A program made the position numbers and the translations under genes. A stretch of DNA of 64,000 bases from the IMG/VR virus record IMGVR_UViG_3300028840_004242, positions 1-64,000 of that record. One strand, written 5' to 3'. Shown piece after piece: positions 42,896 through 49,742 of the stretch. Source of the DNA: a virus. Numbering within the stretch: the first letter of the stretch is position 1; each line of letters starts with the position of its first letter. The notes under the pieces are model-generated. The model was given only the letters and a program-made list of their open reading frames with translations. It was not told the origin of the DNA and did not search any database.

Positions 42896-43164
42896 AGGTG
42901 AATTACCTCTCCCATCTTCTCTTTCAGTTCTTCCTTTTTCTTTAATATCTCTTCCTCAACAGTTTTGGTTTCCTCACACAAGCGCCAGGCTTCATCCACT
43001 TCCATTTTCATGTCAATCGCTGCTAAGGCAAGCACAAGAAGCTCATCAAAACTGCCTACTTTATTCAACACATAGTACATGTTTTTAGGTTTTTGTCCAA
43101 AAATGAATGACAGGCTGTTCACAACTTTCACAAACATATTCAGCGTTTCGACATCCTTAGTCAT
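42835..43164 (-). CDS. Hypothetical phage protein
   Basis: 109 residues, good RBS AGGAGG before ATG 43164. Helical with a coiled C-terminus (TKTVEEEILKKKEELKEKMGEV). It is the first gene after a probable promoter at 43191. Unknown function. Confidence 0.6.
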   Translation of the reverse strand: MTKDVETLNMFVKVVNSLSFIFGQKPKNMYYVLNKVGSFDELLVLALAAIDMKMEVDEAWRLCEETKTVEEEILKKKEELKEKMGEVIHLWKNKEDSFAATVNGSKERT

Positions 43165-43190
43165 AGGCTAACCTCCTGTATTTATTACAT

Positions 43191-43199
43191 ATTATAGCA
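43191..43199 (-). promoter_or_regulatory. Extended minus-10 promoter
   Basis: Reading leftward, TGCTATAAT, the same nine bases as at 19258-19266. No matching minus-35. It would transcribe the 43164 gene and those below it. Confidence 0.5.
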
Positions 43200-43216
43200 C
43201 ACAGCCTTTGGCTTTT

Positions 43217-43735
43217 TTAGGGTTTCCGTTTAGCCCTTTTGATATTTCCTGTGGTAGTTTGTCTTTCCATCATGTCCTCCATTGCCATCCGTGCAAGGCA
43301 GTAAGCATCACACAGGTTATTATTCTCGAATTCTACACCCCACTTCTTAAAGCAATGGAGCAACATCAGTTCTTTCTTGCTACCCTTCTTCTTACCCTTA
43401 GTACCTATTACGAACTTCTTTAAGGATGTAGGGTTGATTATCTTGTATGGAAATAAGTGCTTTCTGGTTTCAATTATGATATAGTATAAGAGGCCTCCAT
43501 CGTATAGGGCTTGCTTTCGTGATTTGCCAACAAACTTGTCCTCAATATATACCATATGAGGCAAGTCAAATTGGTCAAGGAAGTAAAAGATTTCCTCACC
43601 TATATAGATGATTCTTTCTTCAGGCTTTTGTTTAGAGTTTGATTTTATTAAGGTTTCACCAAGTATAAATTCTTTATCAGTAAGTACAGACACACCTGTC
43701 TCAGTAAAGCTGAGGTCTAAGCCCACATAGTTCAT
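43217..43735 (-). CDS. RuvC-like Holliday junction resolvase
   Basis: 172 residues from ATG 43735, GGAG eight bases before. Catalytic acids appear in order: YVGLDLSFTETG (first Asp), MVYIEDKFVG (Glu), and NNLCDAYCLARMA (late Asp), the RuvC/RNase H fold pattern. Would resolve branched intermediates of recombination or package-ready DNA. Confidence 0.75.
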   Translation of the reverse strand: MNYVGLDLSFTETGVSVLTDKEFILGETLIKSNSKQKPEERIIYIGEEIFYFLDQFDLPHMVYIEDKFVGKSRKQALYDGGLLYYIIIETRKHLFPYKIINPTSLKKFVIGTKGKKKGSKKELMLLHCFKKWGVEFENNNLCDAYCLARMAMEDMMERQTTTGNIKRAKRKP

Positions 43736-44637
43736 CTTGCTAACTCCTTCCACGCTCTCAACCTGCTATTTTTCAACAAAGTAAACAACCCGTAGTCCTC
43801 ACATATGGAGAATATATTATCTAAATCAAAATTCTCTTCAAAGTCAAGCTGTGGTGTTTTAATACCTGGAAATGGTAGGTTTACAAGTAGGTCATTTCGT
43901 GTTATGAATTCTTCCGTTGCAAATTTAATGTCATGATAGAACTTACCAGGTTTAAGCTCTCCTTTTAACCAAGAAATGGCTCTCGCATTTCCTATACCTG
44001 GCAGTCCAGGTACTCCATCCCCAGGGCAACCTACTAGGATTTTAACCTGGACCCATTGCTCAGGTTCTATGTCATATTCATTATAGAAGTCTTGGTGAGT
44101 ATAGAACTTTTTAGTGTTGAGTCTCCACATCCTACAGTGGCTTAGCAGTTGGTAAAGATCATTATCACTACTCACTACTATATAATCAACATAGCAATCA
44201 TTTAGGACGATGTCTGCTATGATATCATCAGCTTCGTAACCTGTCTGTATGAACACATTTTTGAATCCCAGTGCAGGGAGTATGTTTTTCCTAAGTTGGT
44301 GCATCTGTTCAAAACAATGAGAGTATAATATTTGTTCTTCTTCTGTCCTTTCCACATTGTGCTTCTCTTTTTTGTAGTCAGGAAATACTTTCTCCTTACG
44401 GTAGCTTTTCCTGCTGTCCCAAGCAAACACGAACTTAGTGGTGTCAAACATATTTACAAAGGACAGAAGGCGATTAAGGAAGTGAAAAATAACACCAGTA
44501 TGGCGGTCCTCCCATTGAAGACCGCCAAAATGGTGCATAGCTTCATAGCAGATAGGATGGCAGTCAATGATGACTATCTTGCTTTTCGCTTGCGGTTGCG
44601 AGTATTCTTTTTGAACTTGTCCTCGATTTCCAGCCAT
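43732..44637 (-). CDS. 5'-3' exonuclease (FEN / T5 D15-like)
   Basis: 301 residues. IVIIDCHPICYEA; FVFAWDSRKSYRK; GYEADDIIADIV; VVSSDNDLYQLL; and GCPGDGVPGLPGIG (helix-hairpin-helix) are the acidic clusters and DNA-binding loop of flap endonucleases. The N-terminus overlaps the RecA gene by 64 bases and is poorly conserved in character, so a shorter start is possible. Confidence 0.88.
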   Translation of the reverse strand: MAGNRGQVQKEYSQPQAKSKIVIIDCHPICYEAMHHFGGLQWEDRHTGVIFHFLNRLLSFVNMFDTTKFVFAWDSRKSYRKEKVFPDYKKEKHNVERTEEEQILYSHCFEQMHQLRKNILPALGFKNVFIQTGYEADDIIADIVLNDCYVDYIVVSSDNDLYQLLSHCRMWRLNTKKFYTHQDFYNEYDIEPEQWVQVKILVGCPGDGVPGLPGIGNARAISWLKGELKPGKFYHDIKFATEEFITRNDLLVNLPFPGIKTPQLDFEENFDLDNIFSICEDYGLFTLLKNSRLRAWKELAR

Positions 44638-45650
44638 AAGTCAATTACCTGTTCCTTCAGCTTTTGTTCTAAATTGTGCTTCTCTACATATTGTATAGCA
44701 TAGTCCATGGCTTGGTAAGTTTGTCCGTCTCCACATTCATAAGTGCTGGCCTTTTTCATGTCCTTTTGCCATTGCAAGTTAGCCCTAATATCATCTATAC
44801 CATATCCAAAGATGATAGGAATATAGGCCTCCCTGTGAGGATCGTCCTTGCTATTCTTAATAACTGTGGCAATACTGTTAATGCCTATTACTTTAGGAAC
44901 CTTCGCACCACTTTCCAGTGTAACTTCTTTATCAATATGATGAGCACGGCCATATTTCTTTTTGTACATGGCTTGGATATAAATTCTAACTGAAGCCCAG
45001 AAAGGAATTCCCTTGCCGCCAGGTGTTTTAAGTCCCGTGTCTCCTTGCCGTACTTGATTGGTGCACACTAATGTTTTATACCCTCCTTGAGCCAACATAT
45101 TTCCTGTTTTCCTTAAGCCAGCACTAAAGTCCTTGGCTATCCTCATGCCCATTTTATCACCTTTCTCCATCTCGAGCTTAGAAGAAAGAGCTGCCAAGGA
45201 ATCACATCCATAAATGCTCACGGTTCCTTCGTTTGGTGGATTCCATTCTCTAATATCGTCAAATACTTCCTCCACCAAGCTAGGTCTCCAGTACTTGTCC
45301 TCAGGTAGGTTCACTCCATAAATCTCTGCGTATTCCCTGTCCAGTCGTGCCTCAGGATCTGCAAATCGAACTGTGCCTCCTGCTGCCTGAGAGCATCCAC
45401 ATATTTCAGCCAGAACTGCTGTCTTTCCCAGTTGTGCTTCGCCAAAGATCTCTACAATAAGACCTCCAGGAAGTCCACCTCCTCTTACTCTTCCACCAAA
45501 GATAGCAAGGTCAAGTAGTGTACTGCCTGTGCTGATAATTAGGTCTTTTGATTTAGGAGTGTCCTCTTTCTCCTCCTTTGCTTTAGTTGCTTGGGAGTAC
45601 TCCTCCGCTGCCTGCGAAGGAGTCCTTGCCCTTCTTATTATTCTAGCCAT
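44574..45650 (-). CDS. RecA-like recombinase
   Basis: 358 residues, RBS GGAGG. Walker A GEAQLGKT at residues 70-77; FADPEARLD; YGCDSLAAL (Walker B region); LVCTNQVRQG and GKGIPFWASVRI (L2-type). A strand-exchange protein of the UvsX/RecA class, working with gp32-type SSB next door. The basic C-terminus NRKRKAR is short. Confidence 0.88.
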   Translation of the reverse strand: MARIIRRARTPSQAAEEYSQATKAKEEKEDTPKSKDLIISTGSTLLDLAIFGGRVRGGGLPGGLIVEIFGEAQLGKTAVLAEICGCSQAAGGTVRFADPEARLDREYAEIYGVNLPEDKYWRPSLVEEVFDDIREWNPPNEGTVSIYGCDSLAALSSKLEMEKGDKMGMRIAKDFSAGLRKTGNMLAQGGYKTLVCTNQVRQGDTGLKTPGGKGIPFWASVRIYIQAMYKKKYGRAHHIDKEVTLESGAKVPKVIGINSIATVIKNSKDDPHREAYIPIIFGYGIDDIRANLQWQKDMKKASTYECGDGQTYQAMDYAIQYVEKHNLEQKLKEQVIDLWLEIEDKFKKNTRNRKRKAR

Positions 45651-46756
45651 TACTTACCTCCTTTTTCCAACCTGTCTGCCTCTGCCGCACAATCATCCCA
45701 TACTTTGCAGTCGTCACATTCAGGTAGAGGTTTGTCTATGTCCTTGCCAAAAACACCGCCTGCTGGACATTTGTTTCCATTCTCTTCTTCCTCTTCAGGT
45801 TGTTCTTCTTGCTGAGGTTTCCGCACTCTCCTGCGTGTAGGTTGTTCCTCAGGTTCCTGCTGTTCTTCTTCCTCATCCGGCTGTCTTTCCTCAGTTTCAG
45901 GTTCTTCCTCTTCCTGTACTGGAGGCCGTCGTGTAGCCCGTGTAGCTTTTGGTTGTTCCTCTTCCTCTTCTGGACTGGTAGCAGGTATATCCTCTCCACC
46001 CCAATATTTACGTTTCAGTTCTTCATAGGTAAGAACTATTATACCTTGATCTAGGGAGATTGTGCTGTCCAACACTTCATCCGACACTTTATATTCCCTG
46101 TCTAGGAATTGATGTGCCATGTACTCAGTATTGAATTGTCCCTGTCCTTTTCGTTTGAAGTATACCTGTTTGCCTTCGTCAGGATCAGCGTAAGGGATAA
46201 ACCCTCCCCTCTTTGGCTTCTGTGAAAGCTCGGTCAAGTGACGTTCCATGAAGAAATGAGCAACGTCCCAAATCTGCACACCTTTTGACTCCTCCTCATG
46301 GCTGTCATAGCACACGATCTGGTAAATACTGCGGCGCTTAGGGTTCTTTTCGGATGTTTTTTCTTTAATCTCATCCTCAGTAAGATCGTCCCGCTTTCTA
46401 ATCTCATTTATGTGCTCACAGATAGGACAAGGCAGACCATAGTTACGAGCAGGACAGACTACACTATCCTCATTAGGTCCTACATTGTAGTGTACCCAAA
46501 GGTCAAGTACTATGGCAATGTCACCACTTTTGATGTCATAGCTCTTGGTCGGATAATTGTCGCCTGCAATCCAGGGTATGATGTCAATTTGGTGTTCTCC
46601 TTCTCCACACTTCCAAAACTCTTTGTTTCCAAGTTCACTTTTAGACTTGAAGAATGATCCATACCTACCACTTTCGTCCTTTTTGTCATAGCTCTCTTGG
46701 CTACGTTTTAGGAGATCCTGTTGTAGGGTTTTTCTGCTTCTGATTTTTGATACCAT
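45650..46756 (-). CDS. Single-stranded DNA-binding protein, T4 gp32-like
   Basis: 368 residues. FWKCGEGEHQIDIIPW and CPARNYGLPCPICEH (C101, C110, C113) are the gp32 OB-fold and zinc region. After about 260 there is an acidic Glu/Gln/Pro tail (EEEEEQ, DEEEEQQEPEE) used by SSBs to recruit partners, followed by a Cys-rich end (CPAGGVFG, CDDCKVWDDC) that may bind a second metal, an oddity for gp32. Confidence 0.85.
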   Translation of the reverse strand: MVSKIRSRKTLQQDLLKRSQESYDKKDESGRYGSFFKSKSELGNKEFWKCGEGEHQIDIIPWIAGDNYPTKSYDIKSGDIAIVLDLWVHYNVGPNEDSVVCPARNYGLPCPICEHINEIRKRDDLTEDEIKEKTSEKNPKRRSIYQIVCYDSHEEESKGVQIWDVAHFFMERHLTELSQKPKRGGFIPYADPDEGKQVYFKRKGQGQFNTEYMAHQFLDREYKVSDEVLDSTISLDQGIIVLTYEELKRKYWGGEDIPATSPEEEEEQPKATRATRRPPVQEEEEPETEERQPDEEEEQQEPEEQPTRRRVRKPQQEEQPEEEEENGNKCPAGGVFGKDIDKPLPECDDCKVWDDCAAEADRLEKGGK

Positions 46757-46901
46757 TTTTACCTCCTCTGTCAGATTGTTTTCTTACTTGTTGTTTACTT
46801 ATATGCCAAGCATATGATACGAGTCTTACCACCATATATATAAAGAATAATAGTAACAATATCACTATTATAGATCTTAAAGTATCAATCAATAGTTCCA
46901 T
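46701..46901 (-). CDS. Small membrane protein
   Basis: 66 residues, one TM (SIIVILLLLFFIYMVVRLV), basic C-terminus. Overlaps the SSB start by 56 bases. No function suggested. Confidence 0.45.
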   Translation of the reverse strand: MELLIDTLRSIIVILLLLFFIYMVVRLVSYAWHISKQQVRKQSDRGGKNGIKNQKQKNPTTGSPKT

Positions 46902-47388
46902 CTTCTTGCCTTCTCTTGAGTCGTGGATTATCAGCCACCTTTTCCCTTAGCTGCTCCCTTCTGTAATCGTCTACTGTGGTGTCAGTGGTAAAGTAGTCAG
47001 CTAAGAATAAACGAGTGAGATACTCAAGCGCCATTTTCTTATCTAACATGGCATAGCTCGCAGCCTGGAGAATATTTACATCATGCTCTGCATCAATAAA
47101 GTCTCTGTAGGCTTTTTGATACTCTTCGTTCTTCATCGCAGCGTTACGAACAAAAGTACTGCTGTTGGCCTGCTGTTTATTTAATCCATAGTCCTCATAG
47201 TTTTGAAGAATGAAATCCATAGCGTCTGCCAGTGCCAAGTCCATAAGGCGTTTCTTATTTGCCATATCCTTCCTAGCATCTGCTAAGTCTTTCCCAAAGT
47301 CAAAGCTCGACCTTGACTGTCTTTCCCACTCTTCGTCAAGGTTGTTCTTGTCAACATCTATTTCATCATATATCATTTCTGTTTCCAT
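46885..47388 (-). CDS. Hypothetical protein adjacent to SSB
   Basis: 167 residues, acidic and helical (LMDLALADAMDFILQNYEDYG, YAMLDKKMALEYLTRLFLADY). Lies between SSB and clamp loader, so possibly a replication or recombination mediator, but no family is recognised. ATG overlaps the stop of the 44-residue gene upstream (TAATG). Confidence 0.6.
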   Translation of the reverse strand: METEMIYDEIDVDKNNLDEEWERQSRSSFDFGKDLADARKDMANKKRLMDLALADAMDFILQNYEDYGLNKQQANSSTFVRNAAMKNEEYQKAYRDFIDAEHDVNILQAASYAMLDKKMALEYLTRLFLADYFTTDTTVDDYRREQLREKVADNPRLKRRQEDGTID

Positions 47389-47522
47389 TATCTTTCCAGT
47401 AAATTCTGTATACCTAATAAAATCATTAGAATTCCTAAAGGTAGGAAGATGCTTTTAAGGTGTAACCCAATAAGTATAATTCCAAAAACAAAGAATATCG
47501 TTGTAATTATTGATCTAATCAT
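47388..47522 (-). CDS. 44-residue membrane protein
   Basis: ATG 47522 overlaps the clamp-loader TGA (ATGA), stop TAA overlaps the next ATG. Almost entirely hydrophobic: IFFVFGIILIGLHL and LPLGILMILLGI, two likely membrane passes. Not previously visible as a longer frame. Coupling on both sides supports it. Confidence 0.65.
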   Translation of the reverse strand: MIRSIITTIFFVFGIILIGLHLKSIFLPLGILMILLGIQNLLER

Positions 47523-48457
47523 AATTTACATGCCAAGTATAATGAATACACTATACCTGCCCTTTTTCCTGTGTTATAGTATGGTTCAATAAAAAGGCTG
47601 ATTATTTCAGCTAACCTATCGTCCTCATTTCTACCAACCAGCACTTTGCTTAAATAGTTTAGTATTCCTACCCGTGCGCTCTCCTGCTTATCGTCCTCAA
47701 TAGCCACTATATATGTTCTCATTTTAGCCCAACTTATACCATCTACTAAGCCTTGACATATTTGCTTCAGTGTGGCTTCTCCAATAATGCCTTCACGAAC
47801 CATCTTTAGAGCTTCCCTTGGCTTCTCTATGTAGCGCACCATGTCAAGGGTTTTCAGCGCCGCTCTACAACTGCCTTCACTCACTTTGGCAATTTCTTGC
47901 AGTACAGGATCAGGAAATTTAATTCCCTCCTTCTCACATACTATCTTTAACAACCCCACCACTTCGTGGCTTGCCAGTCTTTTAACTGTATAAATGTGGC
48001 AGCGATTACGGATGGTGTCGAGTAGCTTTTCAGGTTCGGTAGTGCAGAGGGCGAAGTAAGCAAAGCTGGGTGGTTTTTCAAGTAGTCTGAGCACAGCATT
48101 TTGAGCTTCATTAGTGAGTTTATGACACTCATCTAGTATGTAAAATTTAACCTTACCCCCCATAGGTCTTAACTTAGAGAGCATGTCAATCTCTCTCATC
48201 GTGTCAATACCCCTAGTGTTGGAAGTATTTAGGTATTGGAAGTCCCTATCATGACAGCCAAGGATGTCTTTGAGAATCATAGCAAGGGTTGTTTTACCAC
48301 ACCCACTAGGACCAGCGAAAAGGAAACTATGGTGTTTTATATCATCTTTAGTGTAAGACCTAAGCGTTTCTACCAGCGTTTTATTGCCTACGAAGTCGTC
48401 GAATGTCTTGGGTCTGTACTTTTCAGGTAGGCTTTCGTCTAATAGCATGTTGGACAT
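47519..48457 (-). CDS. Sliding-clamp loader small-subunit ATPase
   Basis: 312 residues. LPEKYRPKTFDDFVGN, Walker A GPSGCGKT at 49-56, LDECHKLT (Walker B DECH at 109-112), RNRC at about 150 (arginine finger region). Resembles T4 gp44 / RFC small subunit; no large subunit gene is seen. Copy C element lies just upstream. Confidence 0.9.
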   Translation of the reverse strand: MSNMLLDESLPEKYRPKTFDDFVGNKTLVETLRSYTKDDIKHHSFLFAGPSGCGKTTLAMILKDILGCHDRDFQYLNTSNTRGIDTMREIDMLSKLRPMGGKVKFYILDECHKLTNEAQNAVLRLLEKPPSFAYFALCTTEPEKLLDTIRNRCHIYTVKRLASHEVVGLLKIVCEKEGIKFPDPVLQEIAKVSEGSCRAALKTLDMVRYIEKPREALKMVREGIIGEATLKQICQGLVDGISWAKMRTYIVAIEDDKQESARVGILNYLSKVLVGRNEDDRLAEIISLFIEPYYNTGKRAGIVYSLYLACKL

Positions 48458-48473
48458 AATATTTTCGCTTTCT

Positions 48474-48497
48474 TATTTGCTGAATTCTGCATGAACT
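48474..48497 (-). promoter_or_regulatory. Conserved intergenic element, copy C
   Basis: Reading leftward: AGTTCATGCAGAATTCAGCA... ending AAATA, with AGCATTAAGCA just before, as for copy B. It precedes the clamp-loader gene by about 17 bases, so it may be within the leader. Confidence 0.6.
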
Positions 48498-48537
48498 TCC
48501 TGTGCTTAATGCTACGCTATACTTAACATGTTTCCAC

Positions 48538-49110
48538 TTAACCTTCTAACTTATAATATATACGCCTAACGACACGAGCGTCGAACATAGCACCATGAAA
48601 ATTATCATCTTTCATTTCAAAACCCATCGCTTTTGCCAATGTATTTAACCTAAAGTTAGGTAACAGACCACGTTTGTCTTGCAAAGCCCAGGCAGCTATT
48701 GTCATCACGTCTAAATAGGGAAACCAAAAGAAGCTACCAAAGAATTTGTCGTCATGGTTCATCCAGAGGCGTCGGCAGAACCTGTAATCAAACTCAGCAT
48801 TGTAAGCTACAAAGAACATTTTATCATCACTATCAAACTTGTCAACCCATTCACTCAGCCATGCTTCAAACATCTCTTTGAGTTCTATCTGTGTGTTTTT
48901 ATAGTTACAGATTTCCTCCACTGTTTTACCACATGCTGTGAGGGCTTCTGTATTAATAGGAGCACCTTTAGGAGGTCGTGCCTTCATATGGAACTTATCT
49001 TTCTGCACCCCATCTACATCAAGTATGCACCCTAATTCCCATATGTGATGTTTACTTTCAAATATACCTGTGGTTTCAACGTCGAGAAAGAGCATCTTTT
49101 TTTCACTCAT
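48538..49110 (-). CDS. DnaQ-like 3'-5' exonuclease
   Basis: 190 residues. LFLDVETTG (Exo I), AYNAEFDYRFC (Exo II) and HGAMFDARVV (Exo III, DEDDh) are present. PolA in this genome already has its own DEDD domain, so this may be a separate proofreading or end-trimming enzyme. Confidence 0.85.
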   Translation of the reverse strand: MSEKKMLFLDVETTGIFESKHHIWELGCILDVDGVQKDKFHMKARPPKGAPINTEALTACGKTVEEICNYKNTQIELKEMFEAWLSEWVDKFDSDDKMFFVAYNAEFDYRFCRRLWMNHDDKFFGSFFWFPYLDVMTIAAWALQDKRGLLPNFRLNTLAKAMGFEMKDDNFHGAMFDARVVRRIYYKLEG

Positions 49111-49300
49111 GAATTAGGTCCTCCCTTTGTGGCCATAATATTACTGATTCTTCTGGGTGAAGTTTGCATGGAACAACTGTGAGTTTTACACTATAGGGCG
49201 GCATCCTTTTCAATACAATCAAGAGTCTGGTTCCACACTTCCCACATCTACCTTCAAAATCATATTCCCTCTTACCTTCGTGTTTGTATTGTTTAGCCAT
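49103..49300 (-). CDS. Small zinc-ribbon-like protein
   Basis: 65 residues from ATG 49300. CGKCGTRL (CxxC) then VVPCKLHPEES. A zinc knuckle with Cys and His is plausible. Unknown role. Confidence 0.5.
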   Translation of the reverse strand: MAKQYKHEGKREYDFEGRCGKCGTRLLIVLKRMPPYSVKLTVVPCKLHPEESVILWPQREDLIHE

Positions 49301-49442
49301 CTTGTTCCTCCTTGATGTCAATACGAATAATCTTACCTACCCAGTATGCTTTCACCGTTGTGTGGTCCTCATAAAGGTCAATTCTCTTCTGACCATCAGC
49401 TACTCTTGTGTAGGCTTCTTGGATCATTTCCATTGTGTCCAT
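49293..49442 (-). CDS. 49-residue hypothetical protein
   Basis: ATG 49442 to TAA 49293-49295; the stop overlaps the next ATG region by eight bases. Acidic N-terminus then VKAYWVGKIIRIDIKEEQDG strand region. Coding is supported by overlap architecture. Function unknown. Confidence 0.5.
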   Translation of the reverse strand: MDTMEMIQEAYTRVADGQKRIDLYEDHTTVKAYWVGKIIRIDIKEEQDG

Positions 49443-49593
49443 CAATCATCCTCCTAAAGTATCTGTTGAAGTCACCACCTTCACGTACCCAAAAGTAAGA
49501 CATCACCAACCGTGCTTTTACCTTTCTGAAGTAAGCCTCACGGTGTAAGCCTGCTTTGCCATGTCCTGGATTGCCTGCTAAGTAGAGTTTCAT
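49396..49593 (-). CDS. MKIYFAG-family small protein A
   Basis: 65 residues beginning MKLYLAGNPGHG, then ARLVMSYFWVREGGDF and a basic end. Shares its start and the '[RL][LV].[SF][YF][FY]' stretch with the proteins at 52569, 53953 and 54304. Unknown function; ends of the family diverge. Confidence 0.65.
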   Translation of the reverse strand: MKLYLAGNPGHGKAGLHREAYFRKVKARLVMSYFWVREGGDFNRYFRRMIDGHNGNDPRSLHKSS

Positions 49594-49733
49594 ATTTTAT
49601 CAAACAGCCTTAATACACAGGTGGTAAATAAGGCCGTCATGCAGATTAAACCAATAGCTCTCCACACAATATTACCTATTTTGTGCCAGTTAATTCCTGG
49701 GCTTGGTTTTAGACTTGGTGGTACATATCCCAT
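49590..49733 (-). CDS. 47-residue membrane protein
   Basis: ATG 49733, stop TGA overlapping the MKLYLAG gene ATG (ATGA). Has IGLICMTALFTTCVLRLF as a possible TM. Sits between PolA and protein A. Confidence 0.55.
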   Translation of the reverse strand: MGYVPPSLKPSPGINWHKIGNIVWRAIGLICMTALFTTCVLRLFDKI

Positions 49734-49742
49734 AATTCACCA

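Noticed and set aside
43203-43218. AGCC-TTT-GGCT hairpin followed by T6 on the plus strand
   Set aside because: Stem only four bp and no rightward gene ends nearby; the T-run is inside the end of the resolvase gene on the other strand.
45529-45840. Rightward frame opposite RecA and SSB
   Set aside because: Antisense overlap of two clear genes, Cys/Ser/Leu-rich composition, no RBS.
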